The notes under the pieces are model-generated. The model was not told the origin of the DNA. It saw only the letters and a list, made by a program, of their open reading frames with translations, and made no database searches. A stretch of DNA of 64,000 bases, taken from Ciona savignyi (taxonomy: Eukaryota > Chordata > Ascidiacea > Phlebobranchia > Cionidae). The translations under genes and the position numbers were made by a program. The stretch's first letter is position 1. Each line of letters begins with the position of its first letter. Positions 1 through 12,100 of the stretch are shown in pieces. Location of the stretch: NCBI GenBank assembly GCA_000149265.1, contig CH002711.1, positions 1,376,900-1,440,899 on the forward strand. The letters run 5' to 3'.

Positions 1-17
1 TTTTAAATTTAGATTAG

Positions 18-1382
18 TCTTCAAATCAACCACTTGAGGAGGTTCTTGGGAAGTTAAATGATTTCCTAAGAAGATGGGTACATGTATCAAATTGTTTTCC
101 ATCTAGCGAATCGAAACAGACTAACAGCCCAAATTTCTGGGAAAGGTTTGAATTGTTTAAAACTAGGTTTCAACTGATTCATCATAAAAAAGTGCTGCAG
201 CCCAGCAATATGTCAGTGTTAAAAACATTCAAAAACCCTTACGACAAATGTTTGTGGATCTTTAAATGTCAAAGTCAACTGGTTCAGTTGCTTTTTTGGC
301 TGTTTCTTAAAGGTAATGTTGGAGAAAATCGTGAAACTATTGCTTCCTTCCTTGGACAACTATTAATAGAAAAATGCCCTTGCCATCTGATAAATCAGCA
401 TAACCGCTTTGGGCCATTTATAAGTGGTTTAAAAGTTGTTTTTGAATATATTGGTGCAATAACAGACAAGCAGGAAAAAATGGATTCAGAAAAAATCCCC
501 AAAATTGATAGTGTAGAATTTTTGGGAAGTCCAGAGGTAAAAGAGGTAAAAAAAAAGTGTGGCAAAGATCTTACCCGTTTCTTTGACAACTGGAAACCTG
601 GCAGCAAACCAGCTAAAAAATTGGGCGATTTAGACCAATTAGTAAGTCAATACTTTAAAAATCTTAAAACAACCATTCAACCGAAAGTTAAAGAGTTCTT
701 AAATCGCTGTGATGAAGTCGATGAAGAAATCATTTATGCACAAAATTTAAACAAGGAAATTGAAAAACTAAGGGCATGGTTAAATATGCAGAATGAACCA
801 AAACCTTTTTTGTATCTTATAAGACGCGATTGGTTAACTGTAGATGATACCGTCTCCCATTACCTCTGGAGTGGATCTTTTATTGAGGAAGATCCATATT
901 ATATTAGCAATGATACACATGTCCCGTTGCATTTTTCTACTGATATAAATGAAGAAATCAGTTCTACACTTACTCCAGTTGCGCAACCCTCTGATACAGT
1001 TGAAGAAATCAGCAGTATGCCAAGTTCAGTTGCTCAATCCTCTGATACAGTTAAAGAAATCAGCAGTATGCCAAGTTCAGTTGCTCAATCCTCTGGTATA
1101 GTTGAAAAAAGCAGTTTTATACCTACTCAAATCGATCAATTCTCTGATAAAGTTAAAGAAAGCAGTTCTGCATCCACTCCAATTGAGCAATCCTCTGATG
1201 TAGATGAAAAAATAAGCAGTATGCCAAGTTCAGTTGCTCAACTCTCTGATACATTTGAAAAAAGCAGTTTTATACCTACTCAAATTGATCAATCCTCTGA
1301 TACAGATGAAGAAACCAGCAGTATGCCAAGTAAAATTGCCATATCATCTGATACAATTGCAGAAACAAATGGAATACCCTAG
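18..1382 (+). CDS. Last coding exon of an unidentified protein with a Ser/Thr-rich repeat tail
   Basis: The frame is open from a splice-acceptor-like AG at about 16-17 to a TAG at 1380-1382, so this is best read as the 3' exon of a gene starting left of the window; the first Met (153) is probably internal. About 310 residues come before the tail: a Leu/Phe/Lys-rich, probably helical region containing segments such as NPYDKCLWIF and RFGPFISGLKVVFEY, then a charged stretch. From 951 the protein becomes eight exact-length 17-residue repeats rich in Ser, Thr, Pro and acidic residues, typical of a disordered tail. I do not recognise the family. It converges with AP3B, whose stop lies 4.8 kb away. 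Only the last part of this exon recurs after the first N gap. Confidence 0.6.
   Translation, partial: SSNQPLEEVLGKLNDFLRRWVHVSNCFPSSESKQTNSPNFWERFELFKTRFQLIHHKKVLQPSNMSVLKTFKNPYDKCLWIFKCQSQLVQLLFWLFLKGNVGENRETIASFLGQLLIEKCPCHLINQHNRFGPFISGLKVVFEYIGAITDKQEKMDSEKIPKIDSVEFLGSPEVKEVKKKCGKDLTRFFDNWKPGSKPAKKLGDLDQLVSQYFKNLKTTIQPKVKEFLNRCDEVDEEIIYAQNLNKEIEKLRAWLNMQNEPKPFLYLIRRDWLTVDDTVSHYLWSGSFIEEDPYYISNDTHVPLHFSTDINEEISSTLTPVAQPSDTVEEISSMPSSVAQSSDTVKEISSMPSSVAQSSGIVEKSSFIPTQIDQFSDKVKESSSASTPIEQSSDVDEKISSMPSSVAQLSDTFEKSSFIPTQIDQSSDTDEETSSMPSKIAISSDTIAETNGIP
951..1358 (+). repeat. Eight in-frame 51-bp coding tandem repeats
   Basis: Eight consecutive units of exactly 51 bp (17 residues) with no length change. 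Units follow the pattern (E/K)(E/K)-I/S-SS-MPSSVAQ-SSDTV; variants carry FIPTQIDQ or ASTPIEQ in the middle. Units 2 and 3, and units 4 and 7, are the most alike, suggesting block duplication. Copy B begins at 25,227 inside this array, matching about 1,196, so the contig break fell in a repeat. Confidence 0.9.
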
Positions 1383-2371
1383 TCAAATTACTAAATCACC
1401 TGTTAACGTTTTCTTACTTGCTATAATGCGTAGGCCTATTCATTTTATCAGATGTTTAAAATAGTTCATGTAAATACCTTATACCTATATATGATATGCC
1501 AATTTTCTTCAAAAGTATGAGCTATTGTAGTATCAGTTTTTTTAGAGATTCATTGTTATCTTAATTTAAAAAATTTAGTTCTCATTACTTGTTGGTTTTG
1601 TATTTATTTAACTTGCCCTCTTTAAGGAATTATAAAGTTAAGGCTATTTTTCACCAATGTGCCTTTTTAATCTTTATGTTGTATTCGAATTAAGACCTAT
1701 CGTTATTTTTTATCACTGTAACCCTGCTGAGACCTAGTGTCATTTTTTATCACTGTAATTTTGATGCTTTTATCACGATTTGTATTATTTTATTGATGAT
1801 TCACAAAAAATATTGGCAAATTATCTTGCACAAGCATAAGACAATTCGTAAAACGGTATGAAATAAAATTATGTATTAAAACCGAAAACTTTCCAACAGT
1901 AAAAATACCTGATACCACATTCTGTACAGGATCGGTCGGTCTGCTTTCAATGACGACAAATCTTTTTTTTATATTTTTTTGACTGCAGGAGGATGCCATA
2001 CAGTTGAAAAAGATGGTATTGGTTTCCCAAAAAAGATGGTTATCATTAAAAGTAGGCCGATATCGAATAGTTTTTGGTATCAGGTATTGTCATCAAAAAA
2101 AGGAAAATTTCTGTTGTATATCCGAGCTACCACTTTAAAAAATGCTGGGACGCCTTCGCATAATAGATACGCTTTCGGTATGGAGAAACGCATTGCGGTA
2201 TTATATGCCATACCTCTTTAGAGGTCTATATAGTATATACAGTAACAATATAAGTGTAACGAATCAACTTATGGCATTGATAGGCTAACCTTTTCAGCTC
2301 GACTGTTTTGTTGTAACAAATGTAACTAACTAACTACATGCACTTTCCAACATAGAAAAACACGTAATCAA

Positions 2372-4251
2372 CTAGAGAGTGTCAACCACGTGTTAACGAC
2401 CACTATTTGTAAAGGAGGCGTTCAACTAATTATTTTCCCTATCTCTCCAATGCAAACTGACCTCACAAAAACGACTGTCACTCAAAATCCTGACATAGGA
2501 AGTCTTAGATTTTTTCACAATTTAAAATTGAAGCTTGGATCTGCAACCTAAACTCAAAACCCTACAAAATTTTGTTTAAAAATTTTGAGCCCATACCCCT
2601 TCGTACATCGGCAACTTTTTTCCAACAAAACAGCTAGCAGATGCACATTCAACACCTTTATTTTACAAAGCACTGCTCCACGATTACAAAACTTTACAGC
2701 TAAACGAGAACACCGGCGCGCAGCCTAGCACATGCTGCTTTCAACAAAACAAACATTGGGGAATCACCACCATTGTTACTCAGCAAAACACTAGTTTAAA
2801 AACAATGACTCATGGAGGGTACCACTCGTCACATCCTGCCGTTCATAGAGGTCTTAATTGGTTATACGCCATCTAAAACACATGTTGTATACCCTATATT
2901 TATGCTACAGGGTCCTTAACCACAATTTGTATTTTATACACTGAGTATGTAGTTTGTTTCTGCAAGCATAAACGCATGGGTCCCATAGTTAACAGACCAA
3001 ACTTAATTTCCATTTTTAGTTAAATAAAGAATAAACGTTTTAAATTTACGAACATTTTACCACAAATGTTTTAAATTATAGCGTCTTTTCAAGCGCTGTA
3101 GTAAAATAAAGCTAAATTTCCAAAACGGCCCGATTTAGTTTTTTATGATTTCAGGGAATCCCCCTGGGTTTGGTAGATAAGTTTCTGTTTCTACATAAGT
3201 GAGTCATGTTAAGTAACAATTCTTAAAGTTTTAATCTGATTTGTCGACTTCTTGTTGGAGATGTCAGTGCGATATGGCATGCCTGCCACAATCAAAATTT
3301 AGGAACATTCCAGCGCTATGCCCCAAAAAGCTAATTTATTAGAAAAAAAACCTTTTAGTTTTTAACGTCTCAGGGGAATTCCCCTTGATTCATTACCCAA
3401 AATTTTGGTTTTTGCATATCTAGCCCATGTTCTCTTACAAATGTCAAATTTTATTGCGATTCCATTACTCCTTTTGGTAGATGTCGGGGCGAATTGTCAT
3501 GCTTGTCACAATCATGATTTGAGAACAAAATCCTATTTTTAGGGGATTTCCCTAGGTAATTTTTTAATTTCTTTTCAGTGTTAAATTAGTGACTAATGCA
3601 TTTACATTCCACCAAATCTGATTCAAATTGTAACTTCGGTTCAAGCGCTATGCCCAAATTACTATGTTTTTAGAAAAAAAATAGCGTTTTGATTTTTAAC
3701 GTTCCAGGGGAATTCCCCTGGATTTATCACCCAAAATTTTGGTTTCTACATATCCAAACCATGTTGTCTAAAAAATGTCCAATTATCATTGCGATTCCAT
3801 TACTCCTTCTGGTAGATGTCGGGGCGACATGGCATGCCTGTCACAATCATGATTTCAGTACAAAATCGAATTTTTTAGGGTATTTCCCTAGATAAATTTG
3901 TTATTTCTTCCAACTGTTAATTCAGTGAGTAATACACTTACTTTTCACCAAATATGATTTAAATTGGAGCAGCCGTTCAAGCGCAATGCCACAAAAAGCT
4001 AAATTTTTCATAAAAATACTGTTTTGGTTTTTAACCTCCCAGGGAAATTCCCCTTGATTTATTACCCAAAATTTTGGTTTCTGCATATCTAGACCATGTT
4101 GTCTAACGAATGGCCAAGTTTCATTACGGTTCCATTATTCCTTCTGGTAGATGTCGGGGCGCCATTCCATGCCAGTCAAACCTTTGACGAAAAAAAAGAA
4201 AAAAAAACGGACAAAAACAATATGTGTCCCATTTTTCCAAATGGGACCCAT
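2372..4251. mobile_element. About 1.88-kb insertion present only in copy A, with internal repeats of about 335 bp
   Basis: Copy B runs straight from the left flank (gtaatcaa, 26,390-26,397) into the right flank (taaaataaacc), while copy A holds about 1,880 bp between them. Only the dinucleotide AA is shared at the junction. The right half is made of diverged direct repeats: the motif gatgtcggggcga and its variants sits near 3,260, 3,480, 3,815 and 4,150, giving a period of about 335 bp for the last two steps. A 9-bp hairpin ends four bases before the right boundary. There is no transposase-like ORF. It could be a non-autonomous transposon (Helentron-associated elements combine internal tandem repeats, a terminal hairpin and insertion at AA/TT) or a deletion in copy B of satellite-like DNA. 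Confidence 0.6.
4226..4247. repeat. Hairpin at the right end of the copy-A insertion
   Basis: Perfect 9-bp arms gtcccattt (4226-4234) and aaatgggac (4239-4247) with a 4-nt loop, four bases inside the insertion boundary. Its position suggests a structural terminus of the element. Confidence 0.75.
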
Positions 4252-4853
4252 AATAAAATAAACCAATCAAAAAGTGACAAATAAACGGGAATCGCCTATA
4301 CATTAAGCTTGCGTAATTATATAAAAATAGGCCTATCCAATCCTGTAAAAAAACGTAGGTTTCGGTTAGGTTAATCAAATTATTTAAGACCGGTATAGAT
4401 CTAACAAGACTTTAAGTAGCGGTGATTTTATTAATTAATCATTCTGTATAACTAAATTTTTAAACAACAATAAATCATCGGACTTTTAAATCTGAAAATT
4501 TAAATTGTGCGAAATGCGTGAACTCTGCAGTTTAGAAACAATTTTCACTTTATATTTTGATTTTATAGCAATATCTGTGGGTCAGAGGTTTCTCGACGCA
4601 TCTAACTGACAGGGACCAGGTCCCAGGATCCGCTGCCGTCTACATGATACATAAATCTCCGATTCCATATGTACACACATGGCGTGGAGTTAAACTTGAC
4701 TGGCAGTGGAACCTGCAATAAATAGAAAAAACCAGAAAGCTGCTTTCGTAGATGTATTCTTTATTAAATTGTGTTTATCTGTGTGTGTGTAATCGCACGA
4801 ACTTTATAAAGTAAATAACGACGTAGATGGAAAACAACTGCTTCAAGTGTCAA

Positions 4854-4887
4854 TGACGTCATGTGGTGATAAGTATCAATGACGTCA
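4854..4887. promoter_or_regulatory. Twin perfect CRE palindromes (TGACGTCA), copy A
   Basis: Two exact TGACGTCA sites at 4854-4861 and 4880-4887, 26 bp apart start to start, each preceded by tcaa. TGACGTCA is the full consensus for CREB/ATF bZIP dimers. Both are intact in copy B with the same spacing. They sit in a convergent intergenic region rather than near a visible start, so they would act as a distal element or on an unannotated transcript. The motif is seen; function is inferred. Confidence 0.5.
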
Positions 4888-5603
4888 TAAGGGATGACAG
4901 AATGAACACAGCCGACGTGGATTAGCTGAAATTTGCGAATATGGTATCAAAATTGCAACATATTCAAAATCTATAAGTTTACTTCATGGGTCGGCAACCT
5001 TTGGAATGCAGTATGACAGTTTATGAATATTATCATAATAATAATAGCAACTTCGCGTGCCAACGAATAACGAATCCAAAATATGTCGTCCAGGATTCTT
5101 TGAAAGATCTGTCGTCCAATTTTAGTCTCTTAAAAGAGACCAATATGCTAATTTTGTAAAGTTTAGAGGTTGTTTAAAAAACAATTTAAAAAGGCGATAA
5201 TCAGGCAAATATTTACCTATTCAAACATCTTAGTTAGACCAAACATTCAGCAATAACAGTAGGAATAACTAGCAATGCTGCAACTGTTCAATAGTCAGTA
5301 TTGTTAAAAAAAACAATATCCGATAATTAAGCCTGTTGATTTACATGCTTTACGATTTTGAAGACTGTTGACTTTGTGCAGCGTAGAGAATTTGAGTTTG
5401 CACATGCATATATTATAGTTTTTGCGTGTGTGTTATACCACGCTCGTGGCCGGGGTTGCCGTCCTCTGATTTACCCTTTTTATGTTGAGCTGGCGATTTC
5501 ACAAGAAGATCCGCGCGTCTGCACTCTTCGATCAAAGTAGATTCAACCCTTGAACAGGGTATTAAGCAGACATTAAGGGTGGTATGCAGAAACCTCGCTT
5601 AAG

Positions 5604-5644
5604 CTTAACCCGGGATTAAGGCCCGCCCTTAATCCCGGGTTAAG
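5604..5644. repeat. 17-bp perfect inverted repeat around a 7-bp GC spacer
   Basis: Arms cttaacccgggattaag (5604-5620) and cttaatcccgggttaag (5628-5644) flank the spacer gcccgcc. A direct repeat of ggtatgca lies on each side (about 5581 and 5651). In copy B the left arm is followed by the reverse complement of the spacer (ggcgggc) and the right arm is mostly lost. Confidence 0.9.
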
Positions 5645-6155
5645 AAATTTGGTATGCACAAAGCTCGATTAAGGCTGATCTCGGGTTAAATGAACAAAGT
5701 GTTTTTTAGGAGTGTTATAATCAACACGTTGCAATAGCAATTAAAAACCATTTTAAAAACAAATGTTTTTTTTTAAATATAAACTTTTAAATCACCATCC
5801 ATTGATCTTTGTGCTTAGTATTTTATGACAATTTTGTAATAAATGATACCACAACTTCACAATAAATAAAATGTATACTTTTGTTGTTTAATTTGATACG
5901 ATTTGTATTAAACCACAAAGTTGAGTGACGTACAACACGAAAACCCCCAAAACTGTCAAAAGTAACTGCTGTTAAATCTAGTAATTACAGGGTTTGATGA
6001 GGCTACATACACTGAACAACATTAATAAAACACAGAACCCATAGTAGATGATGCATTTAAATACACACACATTACATAGTTCAATTTTGGCTAGCATGCC
6101 CATTGCACTGTCCATAATTTGATAATATATTTGTAATGCCAGCAGCGATAGTGTG

Positions 6156-9100
6156 TTAAGCATTTGTCAGTGCCTCTTTGATTTGCTTGAATACCATGGA
6201 ACCAATAACCATCTTATCGCAATTGACGATAAGCTTTGCTTCACCACTCTCACTTAAATCAATGGAAAGCAGCAAGACTGATCCACCATGAGCGGTTTTT
6301 CCAGCATACCTGAAATACATAGTCTCTGATAGGATAGGATATTCAGGTTTACCCCCAGGAGTCGGAAACCAAGGGGGTTAACACATGGGCAATCGTCAGA
6401 TCATCTCGCGCCCACTGTCGGGTTACCAGAGCTATTGCAGTGTGTTGTTTATGATTCACACGTTTCTTCAATTTAAAAGAACTAATTAACCCGCTGGGTT
6501 CAGGCAATGTACGTTAAGTGTCTACCCCCCAGTTAAGTGGTTGGGTCCTTATGTAAGGCATTTAGCGGATATTACTTAAAAAGGACATTCTGTAGCAGAA
6601 TTTTGTTAACCCATTAAACTACCATGGTTCTGATAATCTACCAACTGACCACTGGTTGACACAATATTTTAGGTGAATTTTAATGCACAGAGTTATTTGT
6701 ATTGCCTTGTCAATGTGATTAATTAAATGACATTAATACGAGAAGTATGAATAAAGAATGGACCATTTAATCCTGCATTCCATATCAGTGTAGATTTTAA
6801 TACTAATGTAAAAACAGTACATATGCTTTACCCACCGGTGTATATTGCTCTGTGTGGAGGGGACGATACACACGTTGACTATTTCCATTACTTTCTTATT
6901 GATGGAGGATTGAATGGTTTCCGGTACATTAGCCTTGCCTTTGTTTTCATTCATACCACTCAAGATGCCTTAAAATTTCAGAATATTTTATTGAAGGGTC
7001 AAAAACTCTAGTTTGCCCTACTAGTATGGACAGTACATTGTTTGATGACATCGTATAAAAAAATAATCAGATGACCCTACACATTGCAAGCCACTGTAAC
7101 TATGTAAAGTAACATAGTTACAGTGGCTGTGTATGCTTATATTCATAAAACGATTTATTTAAAAATTTAATTTACCTTTACAACAACATACTATTAACAC
7201 ACTACAACTTATACTCGTTACCTTGCTGCTTGAGGAATTCAGTTTGGGCCATGGACACCGGCTTCACCAATTCACCGACCGGGATTTTAACGCTCACATT
7301 GAATTTTCTTGACTTGGTACTAGGAAAAAAAGGATTCAATTTCGCATTTAAAACTTGAAATTTTGTTATGTTGTGCGCTATTAGTACAGCATATGGTATG
7401 TACTATAAACAGTAGCTCTTTTGATATGACATAATTGTATTTGTGTGGGAAAGATTAAAATGTTAGTATTTAAACCATTAAACAGAGTACATTGTGCTCT
7501 GGTATTTACAGCAGCTACACTTTTTTTTATACCATTTCCCTTTTTACTTTTACCCCAACATATTTGAACATCACTAGAATAAAACAAAAAATCGAAGTGA
7601 GTTGCCTATGAACATACAACCACAAATGGTAGGGTGCAGAAGAAAAATCTACACCCTCACTCTACATGGTTCTGCCCAAAATCCTTCTTCAAATTAAATT
7701 TGTATTACTAAGTGAACAATACCCACCAGATGTCAAATAAAAGTGGCTGGGTCGTGTCACAGAAGTCAATTCCCATGGTTGAGGTTTTGCTTAAGCCTGG
7801 TTCAATCGCATCTGTGGTGAAAGGGGCGGGGAAACAGGGTTATTTTCTTTAGCAGAATTTACTTCATTCTAAACCATTTAACACAGGGTTTATTAAACTG
7901 ATCATCACAGCAACAGTCAATAGGATATTACAATGAAAATTATTAGTCTGGTCTTATTTATTTGTCGTTTTCTTACATCTATCTTGGTATCATTTTAAAA
8001 GATAAAGTGAATACAATTTAAACTTGAATATTGTATATATAAGAAAATGTTGTCAGAAAGTGTTCTTATAATTTATTAAAACAAGAAAAAGAACAAGATA
8101 CAAGTCTAACAATATTTTTACTATGAAATAAAAATTAAAAGTTTGAAACTAACCAATCTCAGCGAAATCATGGACTTTCAGACCAGCTTGCAATTTCTGT
8201 AATTGATCAAAATTTAATTCATGACATAATACCGTCAGAAACAAACAAGCATCATAACATAGCGATAGATAATCAAAGCTCACATAGTTTTACAAAAGCA
8301 CATTTAAAGCGAACATTTTGACAAAAGCAAACTTCCACACAATTAAAACCCTTTTATATCTGCCTAACTGTTTTAAGTGGCAAGGACAATAGGATAAATA
8401 AAATGCAATCATACAACTCTTCAAATGCTCTATTGTTGGAAACAATTTGAAATATCCCAATAATTATATTTGGGTAACTTAGGTAATTAATAATTATACT
8501 AGCAATTGATGAAAAAAGTGGTAATGAAGCTGTTTGCCCATCTTTTTGCTATTTATTATGTGTATTATGTCCATACATTATGTCAATTACATGTAAAGGA
8601 AACACCATCTGCGTAACTGATCCATTCTTACACAGATTTCCCCATAAGAACTGATAACAGTATAGATTAAAACATTTGTGTGATACAATGTCAGCCTTAA
8701 CAACAATACACAACACCAAAGCGTTTAGTACTCACATTAAAGTACTAGAAGATAGAAAGAAAATAATTATCATTGACTTTAAAATGGGGATTTTTCAGAA
8801 AGTACTGATAACTTAATTAGATTACTAATCAACAGTTTAGCAATTATGTTCTAAAAAGGTAGATATAAACAATGAAATAGCATATCAGCCTACCTTTTCT
8901 CCTATATGGATATTCTGAATGGGAGAATCGCTGCTGTTCGTGAATTCTAGTTCAACAGTGATCATAGTATCACTGTATATGCATGGTGTGCGTGGATATC
9001 TGAAATATGGAGCGAAAGTGCTATCTTGTGTAAAAGCATTGCAAACTGCAGGTTTGTTTAAAAGACTTGTTTGTCTAACTATACGTAAAGTTAAAGTTTG

Positions 9101-12100
9101 TGAGTGCCAATAGGAAACAGGAATGTGACCAGGGTGAATCATCTGCAACCATTTTATGACCTCGACCTCTACATATGACCTCTACATTCACCACTAAATC
9201 ACATGGTTGCACGTCGAGTGCACACAAACCCACCTATATTTAGCTGATAATCCACCCCCGGTAACTCGGTGCAATAACTCGTACGATTTTCCACTAGATG
9301 TCCCCGCCATCTCAACATGGTTAGCGCCCCCCAGTGACAAACCCTGCAGATCGGACGCCAACATTGGGGTGAGAAGACTCGTCGAGCTCTTTGAGGGTGA
9401 AACGGAGGGTGGAGAGACTGGGTGAGAAAAAATTATTAGGGTGTGGTTATCTTCAGATTATGTTTAGCAAATCTAATATAAATCTTATAGTAAGGGTCAC
9501 ACTGTATCTAGGTGGTTCGCTGAAAACTATTTTAAAAATGTTAAAAATGTAAATTTTTGAAGAAAAACTTGAGCATTTACAAAAACACACAGATGCTTTT
9601 AAAATCACCAGTATCACTACATTTTTGGTTACAAGAAGTAAACAATCAGCTGATTAAGATCATAAAATATACTTATTTTGGCAAGAACTATTAAAAAAAC
9701 TACAGAAAATTCATTTATGTGAATTAACCATCTATAAGAAAACCAGGGAGCTATTTGCATAACTAAAAAGGTTAAAACAAATTTAAATTAATTCCAAAAA
9801 ATACTATTCTTACAATCGTCAAGGTCCAAGAGGTTGACAGTTTCCTTCTTTCTCTTTGTTTGCCTCTTCGGTGGAGGTTTTACTTCTTCTTCTGAACTCT
9901 CTTCTTCCGATGACGATGACCCACTTTCTCCGGAACTTTCCTCCGAATCTGGGAAGAAGGGAGTGGGAGGGTGATGTGATGTGGGTGAATAATAATAACT
10001 AATCCAAACCATGTCTGCATAACCTTGACATTTTGCAAAAGTCCATCAGTACAAAAACATATTAAAAATATGCATCGTGTTATGGTTATGATGCTTGATT
10101 TTATGTTGACATCATTATGTTTGAGCCATTTTAGGTAAAATTTTAATTTAGACTGGTGTTTAGATAAGGCAAGGAGCAGTTTGTTTGTATGTTTGACAAA
10201 ATGCAAACTGGTTATGACATATTACCAAAAATAATCTGACTGAAGGGCAGGCCCATAGTAATCTTAATATTTATAAATAATATGACATCATCCACAGGCC
10301 TGATGTATGCACTGACAATTCCCAGACTGATGCGGTAAAAATATCTGATTGTATACATATGATGTCATGAAATGCCTATTGTGTGGCGTAAGACACCGCT
10401 CCAAATAAGGAAGGCTGTACAATCAATTTAGGTTTGAGGTGTGGTGTGGGTTTAACATAAATATTTGCATGTATTTAAATTGGACTGTTTTTGTTGGCAT
10501 TACAATTTACATGCTCTTTATAGCGGTAAAAATGATCTAACCATTTGCTTACAGATGAAGGATCAAATATACAATGTAATTTATATGCAAATTTAGCCAG
10601 CTTTTGTGGTCATAGGAATTGAAACCTGAACCAGATCCAATTTTTAAAAGATGACAAAGATCAATATTAAACAATGCTCTATGCAAACCAACAAATTTAA
10701 ACGAAATTTGCATTTTAAACTGCCTAATTACTGGTACCATGCCTTTTTTTCGAGAAAATGAAGATAAACCTAAAAATATCCAAATGTACTTATTAATTAT
10801 TTGCATAATGCATACTTATTAGCCAGTAATTTGAACCACTTGACAATGGAGAAGTTGTTTTAATTAAAATGTAAAAGATCATCCTGATCATCAAGGTTAG
10901 ACTTTGCATATATTAAAATGACCACTTATAATCTAATTATCGAAACAAAGTACCAGGTAGCATCTGTGAATGCTTCAAAAAAATGAAAAATTATTTTAAA
11001 ATAGATTTTCGATTGTTGTCAAAAAAGTGGTCAAGTTCTCATTCCTGAGCTAAATAAAGTCATTATAATTACCTAATATGCCACAAACTCGGTGTTTAAC
11101 ATGCTTTTGCCCATGCAAATGAAAATAGGAAAGAAAATGAACGTGCTTTGGGCACAATTAATTATAAAAATAAAGCACAACACTAAAATAATAAGGTACT
11201 TTTGTCACTGCAGCATTGAGAAATCTAACAAAATTTCATTTTAGCAAACTTTTTTGCTTTAATATTTCTACATACCTCAAAAAAATATTAACACCTTATT
11301 CGTTCTGTATGTACATACTACAGTGCCATGCTTCGACTATGTGAAAAAATCATTTAATCATATCGATTCCTTGTTTATCTATGGAATTTTATATTTTGTA
11401 AAAATTGCATTAAAATTCAATGGATGTCAGCATTAATTTCTAGTATATCATATAAAAAATCAAATTCAACTGCTTGTATTCATTGAAACATTAAAACAGA
11501 TTAAAACAATACAAAATACTGTGTCAATGTACATGTAAAAAAAAAAGAAATAAACTTAACATATTTGCAATTAAGCTTATGTTCAAAACCTAGCATTCTG
11601 AATCCAGATATATTTGTTTGGCCAGTTAAGCCATTATTTTTGGATATTTAATGAAATATAATTATGAAATTTATTATCATTTTATACTGCTATTAAAGTT
11701 AATCTGTGTTTCCAAAAATAGTCATGTTATGAATCCGATGCTGTAAAGCAGTTTAAAAATAATGAGCGGTTATTTTTTTCGAAGTAATATAATTACATTA
11801 ACATGCATTTAGTAATTGCATACACAGCATATAATTTAATTTACACAAGCCTTGAAAATGAAATAAAGAGACTATGACAATTTTGGGATAACCATTTTTT
11901 CCTGAAACATCCTAAAGCAAGAGTACTATTTTGGCTTTGTCCATTAGTCAAGACTTACATTACAATTCCATGCATTATGCAGTAAAGAATTCATATATCC
12001 ATTAGTTAAAAAATGTTCTGGTATGCTTATGCTCCAAAACAGGATAATCGGTTCTCTGATGGAATATAATTAGAAAACAAAACAGAAACGGTGCCTACCA

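Larger units (their letters stand above)
1383..6155. other. Convergent intergenic region, copy A
   Basis: This lies between the 3' ends of two converging genes, the repeat-tail gene (plus) and AP3B (minus). Short ORFs here show no recognisable protein. It holds the 3' UTR of the left gene (an AATAAA near 1,860), a 1.9-kb insertion absent from copy B, two perfect CRE palindromes and a perfect inverted repeat with GC-rich spacer, each listed separately. Confidence 0.7.

Noticed and set aside
3689-4284. Short ORFs in the copy-A insertion
   Set aside because: They are the same frame of successive 335-bp repeats, with no protein family signal.
7089-7128. Candidate microRNA precursor
   Set aside because: A 17-bp stem with a 6-nt loop is too short, and the copy-B stem carries a mismatch without compensation.
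9880-10206. 108-residue minus-strand ORF
   Set aside because: Shadow of the acidic AP3B hinge exon (9814-9948) in another frame, extended through the intron.
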